Origin: Bacteroidota bacterium
GTDB lineage: Bacteria; Bacteroidota; Bacteroidia; Chitinophagales; Chitinophagaceae
DNA: 64,000 nt
Direction of reading: 5' to 3'
Assembly (NCBI GenBank): GCA_013286425.1
Contig: JABDFS010000001.1
Location: forward strand, 1 to 64,000
Shown here: one piece after another, positions 48,128 to 59,200 of the stretch
Layout of the letters: each line of letters opens with the position of its first letter
Numbering within the stretch: the first letter of the stretch is position 1
The notes under the pieces: model-generated
Database searches by the model: none
Seen by the model: the letters and a program-made list of their open reading frames with translations, nothing else
What the model was told of the DNA's origin: nothing
Made by a program: the position numbers and the translations under genes

Positions 48128-49303
48128 ATGCAAAGCAATAATTTACGATCACAGTTTTTATTAAACCCAAACATTACATTTTTAAACTTCGGATCATTTG
48201 GTGCCTGCGTTAAACCGGTGTTTGAATTATATCAAAAACTGCAGCTTGATCTTGAATCAGAACCTGTACAATTCATAGCATTTAACGGCCCTGTTAATTT
48301 AAAAAGATCGCGCGAAACGCTTGCTGCATATGTGCATTGTGATGCAGATGATCTTGTATATGTTACCAATCCTTCTTATGCAGTAAATGTTGTTGCAAAG
48401 AATTTTAAATTAAATCCCGGAGATGAGGTGTTAAGCACCGATATTGAATACGGAGCATGTGATCGTACATGGAATTATTATTGTGAAAAAGCAGGCGCAA
48501 AATATGTACGCCAGCGTATAGAGTTGCCGCTTGTTTCAAAAGGAAAATTTATTGAAGATTTCTTTAAGGGGGTATCATCAAAAACAAAAGCAATTTTTAT
48601 AAGTCATATTACAAGTACTACTGCATTAAAATTCCCGGTGAAAGAAATTTGCGCCCTTGCAAAAGAAAAAGGTTTGTTCACTATGGTGGATGGCGCTCAT
48701 GCGCCGGGCCATATTCCACTTGATATAACCGATATCAATGCCGATGCTTACACCGGCGCTTGTCATAAATGGATGTGTGCGCCAAAAGGTTGTTCATTTT
48801 TGTATGTAAGAAAAGAATTGCAGCATTTGTTTGATCCGCTTGTTGTAAGCTGGGGTTATAAAAGTGCGATGCCTTCCAATTCCCAGTTCATAGATTATCA
48901 CCAGATGAATGGTACAAGAGATTTTTCCGCATTCTTAACAGTACCCAGGCTGATTGAATTTTTAAATGAGCACAACTGGCCGCAGGTAGCTGCTGATTGC
49001 AGGAAATTAGCGCATTTAAATTATCAGCGCTTTTGTAATTTATTAAATACACAACCGCTTGCACCAATATCAGATGAATTTTTAGGGCAGATGTGCAGCA
49101 TGCAGATTAAAACAAATGAACCTGAAAAATTGCAGCGTTTGTTGTATGAAAAATATAAAATTGAAATTCCTGTAATGCGGCAGGATGAGAAGGTTTATCT
49201 GCGTTATTCCATCAATGCATTTAACAGCCAGGATGACCTGGATAAATTATATGATGCGTTGAATGAAATTGTTCTGCAAACAACTTCGCTGAATATTAAA
49301 TAA
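48128..49303 (+). CDS. Class V aminotransferase (isopenicillin-N-epimerase-like)
   Basis: FLNFGSFGACVKPVFELYQ, MVDGAHAPGHIPLDITDINADAYTGACHKWMCAPKGCSFLYV (PLP lysine in HKW). Confidence 0.9.
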   Translation: MQSNNLRSQFLLNPNITFLNFGSFGACVKPVFELYQKLQLDLESEPVQFIAFNGPVNLKRSRETLAAYVHCDADDLVYVTNPSYAVNVVAKNFKLNPGDEVLSTDIEYGACDRTWNYYCEKAGAKYVRQRIELPLVSKGKFIEDFFKGVSSKTKAIFISHITSTTALKFPVKEICALAKEKGLFTMVDGAHAPGHIPLDITDINADAYTGACHKWMCAPKGCSFLYVRKELQHLFDPLVVSWGYKSAMPSNSQFIDYHQMNGTRDFSAFLTVPRLIEFLNEHNWPQVAADCRKLAHLNYQRFCNLLNTQPLAPISDEFLGQMCSMQIKTNEPEKLQRLLYEKYKIEIPVMRQDEKVYLRYSINAFNSQDDLDKLYDALNEIVLQTTSLNIK

Positions 49304-49341
49304 AGTTGATTGTATATTTATCTTCAATCATCAAATTGTAA

Positions 49342-50229
49342 ATGAAAAAGTTTTTTGGAATACTGATTGCAATTGTATTTACTCATATGGAAAGTACATC
49401 ACAAATTCTTGCCCCCGGCGCAAAACTTACTTTGATTGACAGCAGTTTTAGTTTTACTGAAGGCGCGTCAACAGATAAAGCAGGCAATGTTTTTTTTACT
49501 GATCAGCCCAATGATAATATCTGGAAGTATGATATTGATGGCAAGCTTTCATTGTTTATGCATGGCACAAAAAGATCGAATGGAACATACTTCGATGCAA
49601 AAGGAAACCTGGTAAGCTGCGCAGATGAACAGGATGAATTGATATCAATATCTCCTGATAAAAAAATAACTGTTCTTGTAAAAGATTATGAAGGCCATAC
49701 ATTGAACGGGCCGAATGATGTTTGGATTGATGCAAAAGGCGGCATGTATATTACCGATCCATATTATCAACGTGATTACTGGACGAGAACCAAACCTGAT
49801 GAAGCATTAGGGGGTGAAAAATTATATTACCTGCCTCCACATTCAACGCAATTGATAAAAGTTGACAATGATGTTAAAAAACCTAATGGCATTGTTGGCA
49901 CTCCCGATGGAAAATATTTATATGTAGCGGATATGGGGGCCTGGAAAACGTATCGTTATGATATAAACAATGATGGCTCGTTAAGCAACAAAACTTTATT
50001 TGCAAACGAAGCATCTGATGGAATGACATTGGATGATCTTGGAAACGTTTATTTAACCGGCAATGGTGTTATTGTTTATAATTCAAAAGGAGCGAAGATC
50101 GAACATATTGATGTGCCTGAAAAATGGACGGGCAATATTTGCTTTGGCGGAAAAGATAAAACCATGTTGTTTATTACAGCGTCTAAATCTATATATACTA
50201 TTCAAACAATAGTGAAGGGAATTGAGTAA
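49342..50229 (+). CDS. SMP-30/gluconolactonase/LRE family protein, secreted
   Basis: FTEGASTDKAGNVFFTDQPNDNIWKYDIDGKLSLF, LNGPNDVWIDAKGGMYITDPYY. Confidence 0.9.
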   Translation: MKKFFGILIAIVFTHMESTSQILAPGAKLTLIDSSFSFTEGASTDKAGNVFFTDQPNDNIWKYDIDGKLSLFMHGTKRSNGTYFDAKGNLVSCADEQDELISISPDKKITVLVKDYEGHTLNGPNDVWIDAKGGMYITDPYYQRDYWTRTKPDEALGGEKLYYLPPHSTQLIKVDNDVKKPNGIVGTPDGKYLYVADMGAWKTYRYDINNDGSLSNKTLFANEASDGMTLDDLGNVYLTGNGVIVYNSKGAKIEHIDVPEKWTGNICFGGKDKTMLFITASKSIYTIQTIVKGIE

Positions 50230-50264
50230 AATGTTTGCAATAACTTCATGCTTCAAAAAAACTT

Positions 50265-50567
50265 ATGGAACACAAAACACATTACGATACTGTTTCAAAT
50301 GCAATTGATGCATTGCGTAAACAAGGTTATACTTCAGATTTTAAAATTCAGAACGATAGCATAACCTGTGATGAAGGGAAGTTTAATGCAAACAATTTTG
50401 AAGTAGTGGATGTGTATCGTTATGAAGGTAATTCAGATCCTGCAGATGAAGCTGCCGTATACGCTGTTAAATCTTCCAATGGATTAAAAGGAATTCTTAT
50501 TACCGGATACGGTGCTTCTGCAGATACCGCTTCTGCAGAAATATTAGAAAAGCTTGGCAGGCATTAA
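50265..50567 (+). CDS. Hypothetical small cytosolic protein
   Basis: 100-aa ORF ([30 protein letters not shown]...); stop overlaps the convergent phoH stop. Confidence 0.7.
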   Translation: MEHKTHYDTVSNAIDALRKQGYTSDFKIQNDSITCDEGKFNANNFEVVDVYRYEGNSDPADEAAVYAVKSSNGLKGILITGYGASADTASAEILEKLGRH

Positions 50568-51538
50568 ACCTGCTGGTTTGTTTCTTTATGATATTCTTTA
50601 TCGTAAGCTCTGATGATAGCTTTTACAAGGCGGTGACGAACCACATCTTCTTCATCTAATTCTATCTGTGCAATGCCATTAATATTTTTAAGTATGCGCA
50701 TGGCTTTATCCAAACCGCTACGCTGATTTTTAGGAAGATCTACCTGCGTAGGATCACCTGTAATAATAGCTTTTGCACTTGCGCCTATACGCGTTAAAAA
50801 CATTTTCAACTGAAGATCATTCGCATTCTGCGCTTCATCCAGTAATATAAAAGCATTATCCAATGTACGGCCGCGCATGTATGCAAGCGGTGCAATTTCA
50901 ATGGTGCGTGTGCTCATATAATAACCTAACTTATCGGCAGGTATCATATCATCCAATGCATCATATAAAGGCCTTAAATACGGATCAATTTTTTCTTTCA
51001 GATCACCGGGCAAAAAGCCAAGGCTTTCACCGGCCTCAACAGCAGGACGTGTTAAGATGATCTTCTTTACCAATTTGTTTTTTAAAGCTCTTACTGCAAT
51101 GGCAACTGCAGTATATGTTTTACCGGTTCCGGCAGGGCCAACTGCAAACACAATGTCATTGACATCTGCTGCCTGCACCATTCTTTTTTGGTTAACGGTT
51201 CTTGCGCGAACTGTTTTACCGTTTGGTCCAAATACGAGGATATCATTCGGGTTTTTATCAACAAAGTTGTCTATTGTTTCAGCATCATCACCCCCTAAGA
51301 TCTGTTCAAAATAATTCTCACTCATGCCGCCGTTGCGTTCCATGTATTGTACCAGCAAATCAATTTTTTCTTTTGCTGATTCTACCTGTTCCGGTGCGCC
51401 ACTGAGTTTTAGTTGTGTGCCTCTTGAAAGTATTTTAAGCAGCGGAAATTTTTTTCTGAGTATGTCGAGCTTTCTGTTGTTAACACCGAAGAATTCTATT
51501 GGATTTAATGTATCGAGGTTAATTATTGTTTCTGTCAA
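50564..51538 (-). CDS. phoH: PhoH family protein
   Basis: [62 protein letters not shown]. Confidence 0.94.
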   Translation of the reverse strand: MTETIINLDTLNPIEFFGVNNRKLDILRKKFPLLKILSRGTQLKLSGAPEQVESAKEKIDLLVQYMERNGGMSENYFEQILGGDDAETIDNFVDKNPNDILVFGPNGKTVRARTVNQKRMVQAADVNDIVFAVGPAGTGKTYTAVAIAVRALKNKLVKKIILTRPAVEAGESLGFLPGDLKEKIDPYLRPLYDALDDMIPADKLGYYMSTRTIEIAPLAYMRGRTLDNAFILLDEAQNANDLQLKMFLTRIGASAKAIITGDPTQVDLPKNQRSGLDKAMRILKNINGIAQIELDEEDVVRHRLVKAIIRAYDKEYHKETNQQV

Positions 51539-51726
51539 AGGTTTCTAATTTTAAAGATGGATTAATCATGTTTACTATTACTTGCTAACCTGTTCTCAAA
51601 TATATTTCCTTGAAAAGGTGCAAAGCAATTATTGTTGTTCACATGATGTTAATTGTTCTTTCTAAAGGTACATTGAAAAATGAAAATATTATCTTAAACA
51701 GATGTTATGAAATTGAGTACAGCGTT

Positions 51727-54210
51727 TTATAAAGTGAGATTAAAACCAAAGAAGACGCCAAAACGTTGTGGTTTTTCTTCAGGTAGCGGAGTGGGTAAAA
51801 CACGCCAGATAAAATCAACAGAAAAGAATTTGAAAATATTATCAATGCCTGTCCCTAATTCAAGATACATTTTATTATTAAGTGTTTGAAAGGGATCGCT
51901 GTTACTAAAATTGAGTTTATAATTTGCATCTGATAAATCGCCTACTATACCTTTTGCTTCCCAAAACTGGCGCAGCTTTAATTTACGGGTAAGTTTTGTA
52001 TAACGAAATATTCCTGAACCAAGATGATGCTGAATGCTAAAGCCTGCATACTGATCAGTAAGATATTGAAAACGGTTCATGAGATTAAAAGAATATTTGC
52101 TATAATAAAACCAATCGTTGCCCGGCAATATATCTAACATCTGGTAAGGCAATGTTCCAAATAATTTCCCTGCAAACACATTATAATATAAATATCCGTA
52201 TGGAGAAATATTTATATAATCAGAAACAGAAAGATCAATCTTATCATATTTATAACTGCTGTTAAAAACGCCGGGGAAACCATGTACATAACGTAGTTCT
52301 ATTATGGGGAAATCACTGCCTAAACTGTAACGCGTAAAATTATCTTCAAAAGTGCGTTCCTGGTAAGCATACCTTATACGCAAACCAGTTTCAAAAGTAT
52401 TAAACGGCTCGCCTTCTTTTGTTGGATACAATTCTGATCCGGGTAGGTTTAATAAAGCTTCATATTGCCTGCTGCTTCCTGTAATACCAAAACCGAAACC
52501 GTTATTTGTTTCAGCATAGTATTCTAATTTCTTTTCTGTTACCTGCTGGTATTTATATGTTATGCCCGGTTTGCGAAAGAAGAACGCAAAAATGTTATCT
52601 GAACCTAACTGATCATAAAACACCTGGCCGTTATCAATATCTTTTTTATAATACGCATCAATATAACTCCACGGTGTGCGGCTGAGCTGATATTTTACTT
52701 CAGCCTGCCCTTTGTATGTTTGATCTTTAAAACCATAAGCAAGATATCCGCGCAGGTTGAGGTTTTTATTAAAGCCTGAGTTGGTTGCAAGATCAAACCT
52801 TAACCTTGTTCCTTCATATTGATTTGCCGATATCCAGTTATACCACGGGCCTATGCGAACGTTGCCGATATCTTTTGTTCCTGTAGTTAGAAAATTAACA
52901 TCGTTGCGGTAATGTATGTAGGTTTTATTTTTTTCTAAAGTATCCAATACTTTATATACTGTTTGCTCATCTGAGTTTAAAGGTTCATGCCTTCGCTGCA
53001 ACCAAAAAGAATCAGGTTTGTTCTGCGCATCTTTGTTCAATAAAATATCTTCATTTGATTTATTTGAATCAAGACTTGCCGTGACCAGGTCACTATTGAC
53101 CAGGACATTCTTGTAGGTTGCCGTTTTTCGCGCTTTAAAACCAATATGATTTTTCCCGATGGGCGATACATCTGCAACAAACTTATCTTTATATAAAAAC
53201 CATATAGAATCATTTACCAGTTTAAATTCCTGTATTAATGTAAGGCCTGTTACGAAATTCAGATTAGCATCCATTGAAGGCCGCAACATTATTTTCTGAA
53301 TGGAAAAACTGCTATCGTGAATCCAGCAATCTCCTGTAAACAAATCGCCGCCCGGATGTTTGGGCGTGAAAGCAAAATGAACCAATCTTTTACCGGCAAG
53401 ATATTGTGTATCCAGTAATTTGAAATTGTAATAGATCTCGCCATAATCACTAAAAGGGCCAACATACATTTTATTGAACACCGGGATTAAATTGGCATAT
53501 GCATCAATGTTCTGATAAGTAGAACCCAATTGTTTTATGATGCTTTCATTATCTATGCCATTGGTGATGGTAGCTTTAATTACTTCACGTGTTTTTCGAG
53601 GGTCGCGCTGGTAATAATAATCAGAAAGCGTTTCTGTTAAATATACAGGCAGGTAAGGTTCTTTTTCTGTTGTGCTGTCAACATAATCCAATACAAAACC
53701 AAGCTTTTTAAGAAACATGGTTTTCTCAAGCTTTTCTTTATTTACATTGTTAAGATCAAGCTCAAGTTTGTTATATACTTCGTAACTGAAATTATCAAAC
53801 TTGCGCCGGTCGTTTGCAGGTTTATGTTGAATTACTTTTTTCCAGAACCATAAAGCGCGGTTATATTTTGTTTTCACAACAACTTCCTGTTGTGGTAACA
53901 GGATAAGATGAACAGTTATAAACGAAGAATCTTTAAGATCGGCTTCGGCAATTTTTAAAGGCGTATATCCAACACTTGTAATTTGCAAGGTATCGTGTGC
54001 GCCAATGTTATTTAATGAAAGAGAAAACCGGCCTAACGTATCGGTAAGCATACCACTTCCATTCACCAAAAATCTTACAGAAACAAAAGGTATAGGCTCA
54101 TCGCTTTGCTTATCCAGTACTTCCCCGCTTATAGTTTTTGTTTGTGCTGATAAATGAATAGGTACATATAGAGCTAAAATCAATAAAACCTGCCGCAACA
54201 CTTTATGCAT
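51727..54210 (-). CDS. DUF5686 and carboxypeptidase-like regulatory domain outer-membrane protein
   Basis: Signal peptide; N-terminal ISGEVLDKQSDEPIPFVSVRFLVNGSGMLTDTLGRFSL; 827-aa beta-rich C-terminus. Confidence 0.85.
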   Translation of the reverse strand: MHKVLRQVLLILALYVPIHLSAQTKTISGEVLDKQSDEPIPFVSVRFLVNGSGMLTDTLGRFSLSLNNIGAHDTLQITSVGYTPLKIAEADLKDSSFITVHLILLPQQEVVVKTKYNRALWFWKKVIQHKPANDRRKFDNFSYEVYNKLELDLNNVNKEKLEKTMFLKKLGFVLDYVDSTTEKEPYLPVYLTETLSDYYYQRDPRKTREVIKATITNGIDNESIIKQLGSTYQNIDAYANLIPVFNKMYVGPFSDYGEIYYNFKLLDTQYLAGKRLVHFAFTPKHPGGDLFTGDCWIHDSSFSIQKIMLRPSMDANLNFVTGLTLIQEFKLVNDSIWFLYKDKFVADVSPIGKNHIGFKARKTATYKNVLVNSDLVTASLDSNKSNEDILLNKDAQNKPDSFWLQRRHEPLNSDEQTVYKVLDTLEKNKTYIHYRNDVNFLTTGTKDIGNVRIGPWYNWISANQYEGTRLRFDLATNSGFNKNLNLRGYLAYGFKDQTYKGQAEVKYQLSRTPWSYIDAYYKKDIDNGQVFYDQLGSDNIFAFFFRKPGITYKYQQVTEKKLEYYAETNNGFGFGITGSSRQYEALLNLPGSELYPTKEGEPFNTFETGLRIRYAYQERTFEDNFTRYSLGSDFPIIELRYVHGFPGVFNSSYKYDKIDLSVSDYINISPYGYLYYNVFAGKLFGTLPYQMLDILPGNDWFYYSKYSFNLMNRFQYLTDQYAGFSIQHHLGSGIFRYTKLTRKLKLRQFWEAKGIVGDLSDANYKLNFSNSDPFQTLNNKMYLELGTGIDNIFKFFSVDFIWRVLPTPLPEEKPQRFGVFFGFNLTL

Positions 54211-54436
54211 GTGGTCAAAATTATTCTCAAACTGCGAGAAAACAGAAATCGTAACTTAAAACAAGTAATTATTAAACTTGGTTTTAACAACCTCTACGCG
54301 GTTCAACAGTACAAGATGCATTAAACGCTTAAATGGTTTGCCATGAATTATTTAAAAAAATTTAGAATTTCAAAGTGTCTAATTGGTATGAAATTAGATT
54401 TCACTATTACAATAAATCCAATATAAAAACAACTAT

Positions 54437-54997
54437 ATGAAAAAAGAAACAAGCGAAGCTCCACGAAAAACCGCAGCAGGTAAGTCTGCTTCCAACGATT
54501 CGAACAATAAAGAAAATCTATCAAAAATCTTTGAAGACACTTTAAAAGATATTTACTGGGCAGAAAAACATCTTACAAAAGCTTTACCTAAAATGAGTAA
54601 AGCTGCATATGATGAAGACCTTAGTAGTGCCTTCACTAATCACCTACAGGAAACACAAGGACATGTTGAAAGACTGGAACGTGTTTTTGAACAATTAGGT
54701 AAAAAAGCCCAGGCAAAAAAATGTCCCGCAATGGAAGGTTTAGTTGAAGAAGGGAGCGAAGCTATTGATGAATATGAACCGGGTTATGCACGTGATGCCG
54801 CACTTATTATCGCAGCGCAAAAGATAGAACATTATGAAATTGCTGCATACGGAAGTTTAAAGGCTCATGCAAAATTGATGGGCGAGGAAGATATTGCAGC
54901 TTTGCTGGAAGAAACAGAAACAGAAGAAGGCAACGCTGATAAAAAGCTTACAGAAATTTCGGAAACAGTGAATCAGCAAGCTTACAACGGTGAATAA
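54437..54997 (+). CDS. Ferritin-like DUF892 (YciE-like) protein
   Basis: IFEDTLKDIYWAEKHLTKALPKMSKAAYDEDLSSAFTNHLQETQGHVERLERVFEQLG. Confidence 0.92.
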   Translation: MKKETSEAPRKTAAGKSASNDSNNKENLSKIFEDTLKDIYWAEKHLTKALPKMSKAAYDEDLSSAFTNHLQETQGHVERLERVFEQLGKKAQAKKCPAMEGLVEEGSEAIDEYEPGYARDAALIIAAQKIEHYEIAAYGSLKAHAKLMGEEDIAALLEETETEEGNADKKLTEISETVNQQAYNGE

Positions 54998-55041
54998 ACG
55001 ATAAAAAACATTTTATTATTTAACTATAAAAATTAAACATT

Positions 55042-55212
55042 ATGACAAAGAAAATAATAACCGGTGCTGTATTAGCACTTGCTGCAGGTGTAGCAACATA
55101 TTTCTATAGAAAGAACAAGAATAGAATAAATGAAGCAGCTTCAAATGCGTACGATAAGGTGAATGATGCAGTTAATTATACTGAAGATAAAGCAGAAAAT
55201 ATTTTTTCTTGA
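55042..55212 (+). CDS. Small YtxH-like membrane protein (56 aa; absent from supplied ORF track)
   Basis: MTKKIITGAVLALAAGVATYFYRKNKNRINEAASNAYDKVNDAVNYTEDKAENIFS; Gly/Ala TM then amphipathic helix. Confidence 0.75.
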   Translation: MTKKIITGAVLALAAGVATYFYRKNKNRINEAASNAYDKVNDAVNYTEDKAENIFS

Positions 55213-55228
55213 TTGTTCATTTCAGACT

Positions 55229-55258
55229 AAAACCTCCTGACAATCGTCGGGGGGTTTT
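55229..55258 (+). terminator. Terminator-like hairpin
   Basis: AAAACCTCC...GGGGGGTTTT (one G-U). Confidence 0.55.
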
Positions 55259-55380
55259 GGTATATATATTTTCAACCTGACTTAATTAAATTATACCAAA
55301 CATTTTTTCTGACCTGATTTTTTCATCTTACTCATCATGCATCAATTGCAGAATCTTACATTTGCGATTTATTTCGACTG

Positions 55381-57483
55381 ATGAAATTATATCCAGATTC
55401 TGCAGAGCAACAGCTTGAATTCTCAAAAATAAAAAGCCTTCTTTCTTCTTTTTGCAATACAGAATACGCCAAAGAAAAAGTTTTGAATTTGCGTATTCAC
55501 ACAAAAAAAGAAATCATTATACTGCAGTTGCAACAATCGTACGAGTGCAAACTTATTCTTGAACAAAGCCAATCGTTACCGAATGATTTCAGTATAGACC
55601 TTAGTCGTGCTTTAAAACTATTAAGCATTCAGGGCGGTATTTTACAGGTAGAAGATTTTATGCATATACGCAGGCTTGCTGCAAATACAGAAAGAATCTT
55701 TCGCTGGTTCGATGGTGAACGTAAACTTGCTTATCCTGGTTTATATAAAGTGATCGAAGATTCACATTACGAAAAAGCGATCACAAAAATGATTGATGAA
55801 GTTTTTGATGAAGCAGGAAACATAAAAGACAATGCAAGTGAAGCGTTGCAGAAGATAAGGCACAATCTTTACCGCAAACGCAACGAATTAAGACGTGTGT
55901 TTGAAAAAGAAGTATCGCGTTTAAATAAAGCGGGTTATAGTGCAGAGATAGATGAAAGTTTCAGCAACGGAAGGAGAGTGGTTGCAGTATTCGCAGAATT
56001 TAAACGGCAGGTAAAAGGAATTTTGCATGGTGAAAGTGATAGTCGCAAAACAGCATTCATAGAACCTGAAGAAACCATTGAATTAAATAACGAAGTTTTC
56101 TCCTTGGAAAATGAAGAACGAAAAGAAATACAGCGCATATTAAAATCGCTTACTGCAAAGCTTTCTGTTTACAGCAACCTGTTACAACAATGGCTGCAGA
56201 TTGCAGGCGAATTTGATTTCATCAATGCAAAAGCAAAGCTCGGCATTGAAATAAAAGGCAATTATCCAAACTTAACAGACGGAGCGATACTTGATCTGAA
56301 AGAAGCTTATCATCCGCTTTTGATCTTACATAATAAACAAACAAATAAACCAACAATTCCGCTTACATTAAAGCTGAATGAAAAGAATCGCATTCTGGTA
56401 ATAAGTGGCCCGAATGCAGGTGGAAAAACTGTTGCCATGAAAACTATCGGGCTTAATCAAATGATGTTGCAAAGTGGTTTATTGGTTCCGGTTCGCCAAG
56501 ATTCTGAAATGGGAATTTTTAAACAGTTATTCATTCATATTGGCGATACGCAAAGCATAGAGTTTGATCTCAGTACCTATTCATCGCATTTGCTGCACAT
56601 GAAATATTTTATTGAAAATTGCAACGGCAAAACTTTATTCTTTATTGATGAACTCGGTAGCGGAACAGATCCTAATCTTGGAGGCGCATTTGCTGAAATT
56701 ATTTTAAGCGAACTGAATCGCAGGCATTCCTTTGGCGTTGTTACAACGCATTATCTTAATCTTAAAATTTTCGCCAATCACACATCAGGAATTATTAATG
56801 GATCGATGATGTTTGATGAGGAAAATTTACAGGCGTTATATAAACTTAATATAGGAAAGCCAGGAAGCTCTTACACTTTTGCTATAGCAGAGCGTATCGG
56901 CTTGCCAAAGCATTTGATAAATCATGCAAAGAAACTGGTTGATGAAGATCATTTTCGATTGGATAAATTATTAAACCGCACAGAACAAGACCTTCAGCAA
57001 ATACAAAAAGAAAGAAAAGAGTTAAATGATCTTATTGCTGAAAATGAGCGCTTGAAAAAACAATTATCAGTTACACTCGATAAAGAAAAGCACACGCAAC
57101 AGGTTGAATTATTAAGACATCAAAATAAAATAACCGAAGAACGTATTGTTTATTTAAAAGACATGGAACGCAAGCTGAAACAGGTTGTTATTGACTGGAA
57201 AAAAGCAGACAATAAAAATGAAGTGATGAAGCAATTGCAGGAAATGTTATTTAAGCGAAAAGAAAGCCAGGTTAAAAATAAGTTGGAGAAAAAAATAGAA
57301 TCAAAATACCGCGAAGTGCAGGCGCCGATCGCAGTTGGCTCTAAAGTGAAAATGAAAAAAAATTACCAGGTTGGTGAAGTAAAAGAAATCCGTGGTAAAA
57401 GAGCAGTGGTGCAAATTGGTACTGTGCCGATTAATATTAACTTAGATGATCTTGTAGTGATTGAAGAAAAGCAGGTAAGTTAA
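55381..57483 (+). CDS. MutS2-like protein lacking a recognisable C-terminal Smr domain
   Basis: VISGPNAGGKTVAMKTIGL Walker A, FIDELGSGTDPNLGGAFAEIIL; C-terminal KOW-like segment (VGSKVKMKKNYQVGEVKEIRGKRAVVQIG) then stop. Confidence 0.88.
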   Translation: MKLYPDSAEQQLEFSKIKSLLSSFCNTEYAKEKVLNLRIHTKKEIIILQLQQSYECKLILEQSQSLPNDFSIDLSRALKLLSIQGGILQVEDFMHIRRLAANTERIFRWFDGERKLAYPGLYKVIEDSHYEKAITKMIDEVFDEAGNIKDNASEALQKIRHNLYRKRNELRRVFEKEVSRLNKAGYSAEIDESFSNGRRVVAVFAEFKRQVKGILHGESDSRKTAFIEPEETIELNNEVFSLENEERKEIQRILKSLTAKLSVYSNLLQQWLQIAGEFDFINAKAKLGIEIKGNYPNLTDGAILDLKEAYHPLLILHNKQTNKPTIPLTLKLNEKNRILVISGPNAGGKTVAMKTIGLNQMMLQSGLLVPVRQDSEMGIFKQLFIHIGDTQSIEFDLSTYSSHLLHMKYFIENCNGKTLFFIDELGSGTDPNLGGAFAEIILSELNRRHSFGVVTTHYLNLKIFANHTSGIINGSMMFDEENLQALYKLNIGKPGSSYTFAIAERIGLPKHLINHAKKLVDEDHFRLDKLLNRTEQDLQQIQKERKELNDLIAENERLKKQLSVTLDKEKHTQQVELLRHQNKITEERIVYLKDMERKLKQVVIDWKKADNKNEVMKQLQEMLFKRKESQVKNKLEKKIESKYREVQAPIAVGSKVKMKKNYQVGEVKEIRGKRAVVQIGTVPININLDDLVVIEEKQVS

Positions 57484-57497
57484 TCTAAGTAAAATCT

Positions 57498-57887
57498 ATG
57501 GCAGTGTTTGAGAAAGTATTATTTGTTGATGATGATCCCATCATGGCGAAAATATCTGAGCGCACCATGCAGCTGCTTGATTTTTCCAACCAGTTTATTT
57601 CTAAAAAAGATGGTTTGCAGGCAAAAGATTACCTCATCAATAATACAGATGGATTACCTGATATAATTTTTGTTGACCTGCACATGAATGTTATGAATGG
57701 ATGGAAATTTATTGAATGGTTTAATGACTGGTCTTTATCTGAAAATATTAAAATACCATTGTATGTGCTTTCATCAGGTTTAAATGAAGATGGTTCAAGT
57801 CTGAATGATATTGAAGGATATTTACTGAAACCGATAACAGCAGAAAATCTTTCTGATATTTCTCAAAAGCACTCAGTTAAAAACTAA
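57498..57887 (+). CDS. Stand-alone response-regulator receiver
   Basis: VLFVDDDPIMAKISE, IIFVDLHMNVMNGW, GYLLKPI. Confidence 0.9.
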   Translation: MAVFEKVLFVDDDPIMAKISERTMQLLDFSNQFISKKDGLQAKDYLINNTDGLPDIIFVDLHMNVMNGWKFIEWFNDWSLSENIKIPLYVLSSGLNEDGSSLNDIEGYLLKPITAENLSDISQKHSVKN

Positions 57888-57911
57888 ACTTTGTCAATAC
57901 TAACAACTGTT

Positions 57912-57919
57912 TATTTTTG
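57912..57919 (+). promoter_or_regulatory. Bacteroidota-type promoter (-33 TTG at 57891, -7 TATTTTTG)
   Basis: TTG-N18-TATTTTTG upstream of the acyl-CoA dehydrogenase. Confidence 0.55.
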
Positions 57920-57947
57920 CCGCGCTTAAAACACTAAATAAAAAACA

Positions 57948-59132
57948 ATGGCTGTTAAAACAGATACATTTCAATCACCGGATTATTACCTGGTTGATGA
58001 GTTACTGACTGAAGAACAAAAGCTGGTGCGTGATACCGTGCGCAATTATGTAAAGAAGGAAATATCGCCTATAATAGAAGATTATGCTCAGCGTGCAGAG
58101 TTTCCTGAGTTTATTGTAAAACAAATGGGAGAGCTAGGTTGTTTCGGCCCAACCATTCCACATGAATATGGCGGCGGTGGTTTGGATTATATAAGCTATG
58201 GTTTAATGATGCAGGAACTGGAACGTGGTGATAGCGGCGTGCGCTCAACTGCAAGTGTGCAAGGCAGTTTGGTAATGTATCCAATTTATGCTTATGGAAA
58301 TGAAGAACAGCGGAATAAATATCTGCCTAAGCTTGCAAGCGGCGAATGGCTTGGGTGTTTTGGATTGACTGAACCTGATTTCGGAAGCAACCCTGCAGGC
58401 ATGATCACAAACTTTAAAGAAGATGGTGACGATGTTATTTTAAACGGCTCTAAAATGTGGATCAGCAACGCACCTTTTGCGCAGGTTGCAGTGGTTTGGG
58501 CAAAAGATGAAAGCGGTGAAATATGCGGGCTTATTGTTGAGCGCGGGATGGAAGGTTTTACAACTCCAACCACACACGGAAAATGGAGTTTACGAGCAAG
58601 CGCAACAGGAGAGTTGGTTTTTCATGATGTACGTGTTCCCAAAGAAAATATACTGCCCAATGTAAAAGGTTTGAAAGGTCCGCTGGGTTGTTTAACAAAA
58701 GCCCGTTATGGAATTGCATGGGGCGCACTTGGCGCTGCTATGGATTGTTATGATACGGCTTTACAGTACAGCAAAGAGCGGGTGCAATTTGACAAACCTA
58801 TTGGTGCTTTCCAATTGCAGCAAAAGAAACTGGCTGAAATGATAACTGAAATTACCAAAGCGCAATTACTCGTATGGCGCGTTGGTTCTTTAATGAATGA
58901 AGGGAGAGCAACTCCGCAACAGGTAAGCATGGCAAAGCGTAACAGTTGCGAAATTGCAACCAACATTACACGTGATGCACGCGCAATGCTTGGTGGAATG
59001 GGCATTACCGGTGAATACAGTATCATGCGCCACATGATGAATCTTGAAAGCGTACTTACGTATGAAGGCACGCACGATGTGCATTTGTTGATAACCGGTA
59101 TGGATGTAACAGGCTTTAATGCATTCAAATAA
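57948..59132 (+). CDS. Acyl-CoA dehydrogenase (glutaryl-CoA dehydrogenase-like)
   Basis: GCFGLTEPDFGSNPAGM, RESFDKPIG-like KERVQFDKPIGAFQLQQ, TYEGTHDVHLLITGMDVTG. Confidence 0.93.
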   Translation: MAVKTDTFQSPDYYLVDELLTEEQKLVRDTVRNYVKKEISPIIEDYAQRAEFPEFIVKQMGELGCFGPTIPHEYGGGGLDYISYGLMMQELERGDSGVRSTASVQGSLVMYPIYAYGNEEQRNKYLPKLASGEWLGCFGLTEPDFGSNPAGMITNFKEDGDDVILNGSKMWISNAPFAQVAVVWAKDESGEICGLIVERGMEGFTTPTTHGKWSLRASATGELVFHDVRVPKENILPNVKGLKGPLGCLTKARYGIAWGALGAAMDCYDTALQYSKERVQFDKPIGAFQLQQKKLAEMITEITKAQLLVWRVGSLMNEGRATPQQVSMAKRNSCEIATNITRDARAMLGGMGITGEYSIMRHMMNLESVLTYEGTHDVHLLITGMDVTGFNAFK

Positions 59133-59200
59133 TTAGAACAGAATTTCTGCGATCAATAAATTGATGGAATTATTTTCTGATTGACGCATGCTATTAAAAA

